Source: an uncultured Butyricimonas sp. (GTDB taxonomy: Bacteria; Bacteroidota; Bacteroidia; Bacteroidales; Marinifilaceae). From it: a DNA stretch of 41,394 bases. The first letter of the stretch is position 1. Each line of letters begins with the position of its first letter. The DNA lies in NCBI GenBank assembly GCA_944320555.1, contig CALUHX010000022.1, positions 1 to 41,394 of the forward strand. The letters run 5' to 3'. Made by a program: the position numbers and the translations under genes. Positions 34,669 through 41,394 of the stretch are shown one piece after another. The notes beneath the pieces were generated by a model. That model searched no databases. It saw nothing but the letters and a program-made list of their open reading frames with translations, and was not told where the DNA came from.

Positions 34669-34676
34669 TAAATTTG
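34669..34676 (+). promoter_or_regulatory. -7 element ahead of the first large surface-protein gene
   Basis: TAAATTTG at 34669-34676 is a perfect TAnnTTTG, about 50 nt before the start codon. The nearby TTTG at 34654-34657 is too close (11 nt), so the -33 box is unclear. Confidence 0.5.
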
Positions 34677-34727
34677 CTTCCACAACTAACCATACGCCGT
34701 GTGAGCTTAAACACTAACTAAAAAAGA

Positions 34728-37373
34728 ATGGATATGAGAAAAGTCTTTTTAATCTTCGCTCTCTTTTTGGCGATTTATGCTTTTAAGGAAATTTCCGAGT
34801 TTGAAAAACAAGTGGCGGGCAATTTCGGCTATATGCTTCAGAATCTGCCGCAGGAAAAGGTTTATTTGCACACGGACAAGTCCACCTACACCGTGGGGGA
34901 GGACGTTTGGTTCCGGGCTTATCAGGTGCATGCGGCGGTGAACGTCCCCATGGTGCACAGCCGTTTCATCTATGTGGACTTGGTGGACAAGCGGGACTCG
35001 CTCGTCCGGCGGGTGAAAGTGATGGAAAGGGACTCCAGTTTCTACGGCCAGCTGGCCCTGCCCGAGGGACTGCAGCAAGGGGAGTATTGCTTGCGGGCTT
35101 ACACCTATAATATGCAGAACCTCGGAGGGGATTTTATTTACAGGAAAAAGATACGGGTCATTAATCCCAAGGACACCCGCCTGTGGGTCGATGTCGCCTA
35201 CGAGAAGCGGGGGCGGAACAGTTATGTCGCGAAAATCCGCCTTACGGACAATGCTGGAGAGCCTTATGTCCATCTTCCGGTGGTCTATCTTGCCGGGGAG
35301 AGAGTCAACAGTTATTCGGAGGATCTCGCCCGCACGGACCGCGACGGGGTGTTCCAAGTGCGTATCGACACTACCGTGAAAACCATCGCCCTCCGCTCCG
35401 GCGATTATGCCGAGGTGGATTTCACGCGGGACATCCACGTCCCCAAGATGATTGACGACTTCGACGTGCAGTTTTTCCCCGAAGGAGGCCATCTGCTGAC
35501 GGGCAACTGGCAGACCGTCGCTTTTAAAGCCATCGGACAGGACGGGCGGGCGGTGGACGCCACCGGGGCCGTTTATCAGGATTCCATTGTCATCGCCGAG
35601 GTGGCCACGGAACATGACGGAATGGGGGCTTTCCGCATACCGGTCATGCCCGGCCACAAGTATCACGCGCTGATGCGCCTGGCCAACGGGCAAGAGGAGC
35701 GTTTCGACCTGCCCGCCCCGAACGACAAGGGGTGGGGGCTGGCCGTGACCGCTACGGACTCGGTGGTGGAGTACGACGTGCTGAAGGGGCCGGAGGCCGA
35801 ATTGCCGGACAGCCTTTATGTGCTGTTGCACAGCAGGGGCGTGGTGTTCGCCATGCAACCCGTACAAGGGAAAATGAAGGGAAAGATTGATCCGGAGAGT
35901 TTGCCCGAGGGCATCGTGAATATTTTGTTGATTGACGGCGGATATAATGTGTACAGCCAGCGGATATTTTTCCACAAGTTCAAGACTCGGCCCGAGCTGG
36001 AGATAGTCACTTCCCGCCCGTCTTATGCGGCCCGGGACTTGGTGGAGATGGAAATCGGCTTTGAGGAAGCTTGCGCTGAGTTTTTGGAAGGCTCGTTCTC
36101 GCTCACGGTGACCGACGATCAAAAGGTGGTTCAGGACTCCTTGGAAGACAATATCCTTTCCAATCTGTTGCTGACATCCGATATCCGGGGCTATGTGGAC
36201 AATCCCGGTTACTATTTCAACGACACCTCCGCCCTCGTCGACCGCCATCTCGATTTGGTGATGCTGACGCACGGATGGACGCGTTTCGATCCCTCCCGGG
36301 TGGCGAGGGGCGAGTATCCCGCACAGAAGTACGAGGTGGAACGGGGGCAGGTCATCTCCGGGAAGGTGCGGAATTTCTGGGGAAGTAAGTCGAAAGGCGC
36401 GGACATCCTGCTTGTCTCCAATCGCAAGCATTTCCGTTCCGTGCGGACGGACGGCACAGGGCATTTCGAGGTGGACAGCATCGCCTTCCCGGAGGGAACG
36501 GAGTTTTTTGTGCAGGCCACCAACCACAAGGGAAAACGCAATGTGTCCGTGGATTTGGACGGTGACAATTTGCTGCCGCCTTTGTACGGACTTCCCAACA
36601 CCATAAGCGAGAAAGCGGAGGAGGACGCTTTTCTCAAGCGCTTTAGTCAGGATTATTATTATGAGGACGGAATCAAGGTGTATGTCTTGGACGAGGTGAT
36701 GATTGCCGCCAAGAAAAAGACGAAAGCCTATTCTTTCTACGACAACGTGGCGACGAACACCCTCGACTCTGCGGATATCGCCGAATACGCCCATGACGAC
36801 TGGTATATGCTCATGCAGCGGCTGCCGGGATTTGCCATAGAGCGCGGGGAGGACGGATTGGAGCATTTCACCCGATTCGGGAAGGAAGTCTACACGTTGG
36901 TGAACGACATCGAGGAGGAGGTGGCCGACATCGTGAGGATTCCCTTGAAGGCCGTCAAGCAGGTGTCCTACCTCGACCCCTCGTCGGCCATGGTGTTCTT
37001 TGGCTCGGGAACGGGAGAGGACTCGGACAAGCGCGCCCATGCGGTGAACGGTGCCTTGATTATCAGTATAGACCGTGGCTACCAGATTCCCCGTTTGGGC
37101 CATCGCAACACTTCCGCTTTTGTGCCGCTGGGTTATCAGGAGCCCGCCGCCTTTTACGTGCCTAAGTATGACGTGGACTCTGTGCGCCGCGATAACCGTT
37201 ACGATGTGAGGACCACTATTTATTGGAATCCGGTCATCAAGCTCGCTCCCGGGCAGCGCCAGAAAATCTCGTTTTACACGGCCGATGTCTATGGCTCGTA
37301 TTCGGTCATCCTGGAAGGTGTCACGAAAAACGGCATTGTTTGCCGCAAGCGAATATCCCTGCCGATAAAATAG
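34728..37373 (+). CDS. large exported MG2-like/TonB-plug-like protein, copy 1
   Basis: An 881-residue exported protein of a Bacteroidota-typical family. After a signal peptide (about 4-20), QEKVYLHTDKSTYTVGEDVW (about 43-62) opens a macroglobulin MG2-like beta-sandwich, the fold that starts alpha-2-macroglobulins. Residues about 560-620 resemble a carboxypeptidase-regulatory-like module (ISGKVRNFWG, RTDGTGHFEVDSI). About 680-800 resembles a TonB-receptor plug (LMQRLPGFAIERGEDGLE, GALIISIDRG). The end is another beta domain (VRTTIYWNPVIKLAPGQ). There is no 22-strand barrel, so it is not a transporter by itself. Function is unknown; ligand capture or protein-protein work at the outer membrane is a guess. 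ATG 34734 is an alternative start. Confidence 0.8.
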   Translation: MDMRKVFLIFALFLAIYAFKEISEFEKQVAGNFGYMLQNLPQEKVYLHTDKSTYTVGEDVWFRAYQVHAAVNVPMVHSRFIYVDLVDKRDSLVRRVKVMERDSSFYGQLALPEGLQQGEYCLRAYTYNMQNLGGDFIYRKKIRVINPKDTRLWVDVAYEKRGRNSYVAKIRLTDNAGEPYVHLPVVYLAGERVNSYSEDLARTDRDGVFQVRIDTTVKTIALRSGDYAEVDFTRDIHVPKMIDDFDVQFFPEGGHLLTGNWQTVAFKAIGQDGRAVDATGAVYQDSIVIAEVATEHDGMGAFRIPVMPGHKYHALMRLANGQEERFDLPAPNDKGWGLAVTATDSVVEYDVLKGPEAELPDSLYVLLHSRGVVFAMQPVQGKMKGKIDPESLPEGIVNILLIDGGYNVYSQRIFFHKFKTRPELEIVTSRPSYAARDLVEMEIGFEEACAEFLEGSFSLTVTDDQKVVQDSLEDNILSNLLLTSDIRGYVDNPGYYFNDTSALVDRHLDLVMLTHGWTRFDPSRVARGEYPAQKYEVERGQVISGKVRNFWGSKSKGADILLVSNRKHFRSVRTDGTGHFEVDSIAFPEGTEFFVQATNHKGKRNVSVDLDGDNLLPPLYGLPNTISEKAEEDAFLKRFSQDYYYEDGIKVYVLDEVMIAAKKKTKAYSFYDNVATNTLDSADIAEYAHDDWYMLMQRLPGFAIERGEDGLEHFTRFGKEVYTLVNDIEEEVADIVRIPLKAVKQVSYLDPSSAMVFFGSGTGEDSDKRAHAVNGALIISIDRGYQIPRLGHRNTSAFVPLGYQEPAAFYVPKYDVDSVRRDNRYDVRTTIYWNPVIKLAPGQRQKISFYTADVYGSYSVILEGVTKNGIVCRKRISLPIK

Positions 37374-37411
37374 CCCTTCCTGCCTCTTCCGGATTAGGGG
37401 CTGTGCCTTAA

Positions 37412-37466
37412 AATAGCCAGTCATGCACCTCGACGACAACGCTGCCGAGATGCGTGACTGGCTATT
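37412..37466. repeat. long imperfect palindrome between the tandem paralogues
   Basis: A 21-nt arm (37412-37432, starting AATAGCCAGTCA) pairs with 37446-37466 (ending TGACTGGCTATT): 19 Watson-Crick pairs, one G-T and one mismatch around a 13-nt loop. No T run follows on the plus strand (CCGATGCG), so it is a weak terminator candidate despite its strength. The preceding GGGGCTGTGCCTTAAAA resembles the ends of some insertion sequences or MITEs. Confidence 0.65.
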
Positions 37467-37559
37467 CCGATGCGTCCTCGCTGCGGGAGGTGTGTGTTGG
37501 TATCCTTTACTTTTTTGCGAAAAACGGGACGGACGCTGAGGAATTGTGGATTTTTTTGT

Positions 37560-37567
37560 TACATTTG
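37560..37567 (+). promoter_or_regulatory. -7 element of the second large surface-protein gene
   Basis: TACATTTG is a perfect TAnnTTTG. No TTTG lies 19-21 nt upstream. It implies copy 2 is transcribed separately from copy 1. Confidence 0.5.
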
Positions 37568-37677
37568 TGTGTCGCCGGGATGGAAAATAGGGATGAGGGA
37601 AACGTTTCCAAATTGAAATGAAGGGAATGGGTCCGGGAATGAGCGATGTATGTGATAAATTAAACAATTGCGACTGT

Positions 37678-40287
37678 ATGAAAAAAATGGCGTTCATTCT
37701 TGTCTTTGGCGCAGTTGTGTGCGCTTTCAAGGGACAGCCGGAATTTGAGAAACAGGTTCTGGGTTATTTTGATTATTTCTTTCGTTACCTGCCACAGGAA
37801 AAGGTTTATCTCCACACGGACAAGTCCACGTATACCGTGGGCGAGAACGTTTGGTTTCGCGCCTATCAGGTGCATGCGGCCTTGGAGCGGCCAATGTTGT
37901 TCAGCCGTTTCGTCTACGTCGACCTTGTGGACAAGCGCGACACCCTCGTCTCCCGCGTCAAGGTGGCGGCGTTTGACTCCTGTTTCTACGGCCAGCTCCG
38001 CCTGCCCGAAAGCCTTCAGCAGGGCGAGTACTGCCTGCGCGCCTACACTTACAATATGCAGAACCTTGGCGATGCTTTTGTGTTCAAAAAAAAGATTCGG
38101 GTCATCAATCCCAAGGACTCCCGTCTTTGGGTCGATGTCGCCTACGAGAAGCGGGGGCGAAACAACTATGTCGCCCGGATACGCCTCACCGACAATGCCG
38201 GAGACCCTTATGTCCACATGCCGTTGACCTATCTGACGGGGGAGCGTCAGAACCGCTATTCCGAGACGAGGGCGCGCACGGACAAGGACGGCGTGTTCGA
38301 GGTGAAAATCGACACTTCCGTGCACACGATATCCTTGAAATCCGACGATTATGCCGAGCTTGCTTTCAGTCGTGACATCCACGTCCCCGAGCAACTCGGG
38401 GAATTTGACGTGCAGTTCTTCCCCGAAGGCGGCCACTTGCTCTCGAACAACTGGCAGACGGTTGCCTTTAAGGCCATAGGTCAGGACGGGCGGGCCGTGG
38501 ACGTTTCTGGGATCGTCTATCAGGACAGCGTGCCTATTGCCCGTGTCGCCGCAGAGCACGACGGGATGGGGGCTTTCCGCCTGCCTGTCACCCCCGGTTG
38601 CCATTATCACGCCATGATGCGCATGGGAAACGGCTTGGAGCAGCGGTTCGATTTGCCCCTTTCGGACGACTCCGTCTGGGGCATTTCCGTGGAGCAGAAT
38701 GACACCGTTCTGACTTACACTGTGCTCAAGGGTGCGAAGGCCGTCTTCCCCGGCAGTCTCTACCTGCTCATGCATTGCCGGGGGCAATTGCTCGCTTTGC
38801 AACCTCTCAACGGGGAGTCGAAGGGAAAAATTGACATGCGTGGCGTGCCGGAGGGCATTTCCCACTTGGTGTTGATGGACGACCAGTGCAATGTCTACAG
38901 CCAGCGGTTGGTGTTCCACAAGCTCAAGCGGCGGCCCGAGCTGGAAATAGTCACCTCCCGTCCCGCCTATACCGCGCGCGACCTCGTGGAGATGGAACTG
39001 GGATTCGAGGACGGCTACTCGGAACTTCTGGACGGCACTTTCTCGCTTACCGTCACTGACGATTCGAAGGTGGTGCAGGATTCCGTGGAGGACAACATCC
39101 TCTCCAACCTTCTTCTGACCTCCGATATCCGCGGGCACATTGACAATCCCGGTTATTATTTCAACGATACCTCCGCTCTTGTCGACCGCCATCTCGACCT
39201 TGTGATGCTCACCCACGGTTGGACCCGTTTCGATCCCGCCAAAATCGCCCGGGGGCAAATGCCCCCTCAGGATTATGAGGTGGAGGTGGGCCAGGTGATT
39301 TCCGGACGGGTCAAGAATTTCTGGGGTGGAAAGTCCAAGGACGCCAATATCATCATCATTTCCAACTATGGCCACGCCTTGGAGACCACCGCCGACTCCC
39401 TCGGCCGTTTCCTTGTGGACGGTATCGCCTATCGCGAGGGAACGGAATTTTTTGCGCAGGCTCTCAGCCGCAAGGGGCGACGCGGAGTCTCCATCCTTCT
39501 CGACCCGGACAGGCTGCTCGTTCCCCGCTACGCCTTCCCCAATGCCATGAGCCACAAAGAGGAGGAGGACGCTTTCCTCAAACGCTTCAGCCAGGACTAC
39601 TACTACGAGGACGGCGTGAAGGTCTACGTCCTCGACGAGGTCACCGTCACCCGCCGCAAGCGGAAGAAAACCTACTCGTTCTACGACAACATGGCCACCT
39701 ACTCGCTCGACTCGGCGGAGCTCTCCGAGTTCCCCGACTACGCCTGGGACTTGATTGCCATGGAAATCCCCGGCGTGACCCTCGAGCGGGGAGAGAATGG
39801 CGAGGAATACTTCGCCCGCTATGGAAAACGCCTCTACACCCTTGTGAACGACTTCGAGGAGGAGATGTCCTTTATCAAACTGATATCCCTAAAGGCCGTC
39901 AAGCAGATATCCTATCTCGATCCCATGCAGTCCCGGATTTTCTTCGGCGACAGGGCGGCGGACGGTGCGTTGATCATATCCATGGACCCGGGCTACACGC
40001 CGCCTCCAGTGCCCAAACCGAACACGATGGCCTTCACCCCCCTCGGCTTTCAGGTGCCCGAGGCCTTTTATGTCCCCAAGTACGACGTGGACTCCGTCCG
40101 CCGAGACAACCGCTATGACGTGCGCACCACCATCTACTGGCAGCCTGTCGTGGACATTGCGCCCGGCCGCCCGGCGAAGGTCTCCTTCTACACGGCCGAT
40201 GTGCCCGGCTCCTACTCCGTCATCCTCGAAGGGGTCACCCGTGACGGCATCGTCTGCCGCAAGCGCATTTCCCTGCCCGTCAAATGA
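37678..40287 (+). CDS. large exported MG2-like/TonB-plug-like protein, copy 2
   Basis: An 869-residue tandem paralogue of the preceding gene, alike along its full length: the same QEKVYLHTDKSTYTVGENVW start, RLWVDVAYEKRGRNNYVARI, LLTSDIRGHIDNPGYYFNDT, FLKRFSQDYYYEDGVKVYVL, and an almost identical C-terminus. The start is set at 37678 (MKKMAFILVFGAVVCAFKG, a signal peptide); an ATG at 37618 would place 20 extra residues before it. The plug-like region is shorter than in copy 1 (the GSGTGEDSDKR loop is missing). The DNA is richer in C-ending codons (CTC, GTC, TCC) than copy 1, although the protein is very similar. Function is unknown. Confidence 0.8.
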   Translation: MKKMAFILVFGAVVCAFKGQPEFEKQVLGYFDYFFRYLPQEKVYLHTDKSTYTVGENVWFRAYQVHAALERPMLFSRFVYVDLVDKRDTLVSRVKVAAFDSCFYGQLRLPESLQQGEYCLRAYTYNMQNLGDAFVFKKKIRVINPKDSRLWVDVAYEKRGRNNYVARIRLTDNAGDPYVHMPLTYLTGERQNRYSETRARTDKDGVFEVKIDTSVHTISLKSDDYAELAFSRDIHVPEQLGEFDVQFFPEGGHLLSNNWQTVAFKAIGQDGRAVDVSGIVYQDSVPIARVAAEHDGMGAFRLPVTPGCHYHAMMRMGNGLEQRFDLPLSDDSVWGISVEQNDTVLTYTVLKGAKAVFPGSLYLLMHCRGQLLALQPLNGESKGKIDMRGVPEGISHLVLMDDQCNVYSQRLVFHKLKRRPELEIVTSRPAYTARDLVEMELGFEDGYSELLDGTFSLTVTDDSKVVQDSVEDNILSNLLLTSDIRGHIDNPGYYFNDTSALVDRHLDLVMLTHGWTRFDPAKIARGQMPPQDYEVEVGQVISGRVKNFWGGKSKDANIIIISNYGHALETTADSLGRFLVDGIAYREGTEFFAQALSRKGRRGVSILLDPDRLLVPRYAFPNAMSHKEEEDAFLKRFSQDYYYEDGVKVYVLDEVTVTRRKRKKTYSFYDNMATYSLDSAELSEFPDYAWDLIAMEIPGVTLERGENGEEYFARYGKRLYTLVNDFEEEMSFIKLISLKAVKQISYLDPMQSRIFFGDRAADGALIISMDPGYTPPPVPKPNTMAFTPLGFQVPEAFYVPKYDVDSVRRDNRYDVRTTIYWQPVVDIAPGRPAKVSFYTADVPGSYSVILEGVTRDGIVCRKRISLPVK

Positions 40288-40350
40288 CTCGCCGCGGGGC
40301 TTTTTGTCGAAAAAATGGCCCCGTCGCTCTGATTTTCCCGCTTATTTCGC

Positions 40351-40358
40351 TATATTTG
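40351..40358 (+). promoter_or_regulatory. -7 element of the sigma-factor gene
   Basis: TATATTTG, a perfect TAnnTTTG, 41 nt before the start codon; -33 not clear. It separates the sigma gene from copy 2, whose stop is 64 nt upstream. Confidence 0.55.
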
Positions 40359-40399
40359 TGCGTTAATGAAAACGACAGGATTGTTAATCAGTCGATTGT

Positions 40400-40936
40400 A
40401 TGAGCAATATCGCACGGGACATAAGGGATGGAAACGTGGCGGCCTTCAAAGAACTTTTTGAGGACTACTACCCCGTGCTTTGCGTGTTCGCCTCGAAATA
40501 CCTCTCCGACGGGGAGGCCTGCAAGGATGTCGCCCAGGAGACTCTCGTCAGTTATTGGGAGCACCGTGCCGAGTTCGATGACATCCACCAGGTGAGAGGC
40601 TATCTTTACACAGTGGCGCGCAACCGCTGCCTCAATCAGTTGAAACGCGAGACGGTCAACGCCGAGGCCGTTGAAACCATCCGCCGCGAGAGCGACGAGG
40701 CCTTCGAGGAGAATTATCTGGAGCAGGAGACTTACCGCCTCGTGCGGGAGACGGTCGACGCCCTCCCTCCGCAGATGCGCTCCGTCATCCGCCTTTCCAT
40801 GGAAGGCATGACCAACCCCGAAATCGCCCGCCGCATGGGTGTCGCCGAGGGAACCGTCCACGCCACGAAGAAAGCCGCCTACCGCAAATTGCGTGACGCC
40901 CTCAAGGAGCATTTCTATCTTCTGTTGCTCGTCTGA
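40400..40936 (+). CDS. ECF-type RNA polymerase sigma factor
   Basis: A 178-residue extracytoplasmic-function sigma factor. Region 2 (about 10-85) shows AFKELFEDYYPVLCVFASKYL, the -10-binding DVAQETLVSYWEH and VRGYLYTVARNRCLNQLKRE. Region 4 (about 118-170) shows LPPQMRSVIRLSMEGMTNPE then IARRMGVAEGTVHATKKAAY, the -35-binding helix-turn-helix. Region 3 is absent, as in all ECF factors. In Bacteroidales such factors usually precede a FecR-type anti-sigma and a SusC/D transporter; here the next 458 nt contain no gene, so it may act alone or regulate the upstream surface proteins. Its target is not evident. Confidence 0.92.
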   Translation: MSNIARDIRDGNVAAFKELFEDYYPVLCVFASKYLSDGEACKDVAQETLVSYWEHRAEFDDIHQVRGYLYTVARNRCLNQLKRETVNAEAVETIRRESDEAFEENYLEQETYRLVRETVDALPPQMRSVIRLSMEGMTNPEIARRMGVAEGTVHATKKAAYRKLRDALKEHFYLLLLV

Positions 40937-41394
40937 CGCTCTGCCGCCTGTCCCCCGTTTCGACTTTTCCTTTCTTGCGGTGGCCGTCTCAATATTGCCA
41001 ATAATACCCTTGCCTCTCCGTGGCTTTCCCTCTTCCGTTTCATTGTTTTTCTCCGTCCTTCCCTTTGCGCTTTCTCCTTTTTCCTATGTTCCTGTTCCTT
41101 TCCTTACCTTTCCTTTTCGCCTGCCTTTCGTTTTCGTTTAGGTTTCGCAATGGCAACGGGGGTCTGCACAAGATGATTCGAATAATGAGGATTCGTGATA
41201 AGATTCGGCTTGATTTGTTAATAATGAGGCCAAATCGGATGGGTGGTGCGGGAGCATTGTCCCTGTGGCATGCCGGCTTTGAAAAGAAAGAGGCTGCGGG
41301 AAAAAAGACCAGGGAGTGTGTGCTTTCCTGAAAAAAGTTGACTTGATTATTATTCAACAAACAACTCATCTATTCACCTCAAAGATACGTCAAA
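40937..41394. other. gene-free tail with a pyrimidine-rich tract
   Basis: From about 40940 to 41142 the plus strand is dominated by C and T in short repeats such as TTTCC, CTTTCC and CCTTT. After 41142 the composition changes abruptly to G/A-rich. I see no convincing coding frame. A CAAAGATA (TATCTTTG on the minus strand) at 41380-41387 near the edge may be the -7 element of a promoter whose other half lies outside the window. Confidence 0.6.

Noticed and set aside
41040-41369. Minus-strand frame of 109 aa with a TATCTTTG just upstream
   Set aside because: The Lys/Arg-rich second half is simply the complement of the pyrimidine tract. The start would lie only about 5 nt after the predicted transcription start, and there is no family resemblance.
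1-41394. CRISPR array, prophage, restriction or other defence island
   Set aside because: No regularly spaced repeats, Cas, phage structural or restriction genes were found; the only defence-like genes are higBA.

Overview
This window comes from a Bacteroidota chromosome, most likely order Bacteroidales; an Odoribacteraceae-type genome is my guess from gene order and fairly high GC, not something the sequence proves. Several genes are preceded by the Bacteroidota promoter (TTTG, about 19-22 nt, TAnnTTTG) rather than by sigma70 -35/-10 boxes. The gene set also fits: DUF4293, RNase Y, korAB without a CoA-acetylating dehydrogenase, large surface proteins with a TonB-plug-like domain, and an ECF sigma factor.

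Layout. (a) 0.3-9.4 kb, minus strand: a phosphohexomutase, a CPBP-protease C-terminal fragment (plus strand), rplS, a higBA toxin-antitoxin pair flanked by near-identical direct repeats, an operon of nucleoside phosphorylase, DUF4293 protein and C69 dipeptidase, then rny, a 6S-like RNA, zapA and a ZapB-like coiled-coil gene. (b) 9.4-13.8 kb: an M23 peptidase, a 600-nt gene-free stretch holding a nested palindrome, a nitroreductase divergent from an AraC regulator, and a small TPR protein. (c) 13.8-28.1 kb, plus strand: the information-processing core rpsU-xerC-hpf, tuf-tRNA-Trp-secE-nusG-rplKAJL-rpoBC, with structured leaders or attenuators before rpsU, tuf and rpoB. (d) 28.1-34.6 kb: a DUF3467 protein, a repeat-like patch with a C10 tract, an mscS-corA pair (minus) and the korAB 2-oxoacid:ferredoxin oxidoreductase. 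(e) 34.7-41.4 kb: two tandem paralogous surface proteins of about 880 aa, an ECF sigma factor and a pyrimidine-rich non-coding tail.

The core is ordinary housekeeping and very conserved. The parts most worth a second look are the 168-bp nested palindrome at 11474-11641, the repeats around higBA, the promoter-plus-terminator RNA ahead of rpsU, the IR-bounded C10 element near 28.6 kb, and the 37.4-41.1 kb segment. In that last segment a long hairpin, a tandem paralogue and a sigma factor coincide with a local reversal of strand composition. I found no CRISPR array, prophage or complete insertion sequence, and I do not claim a new defence or metabolic system.
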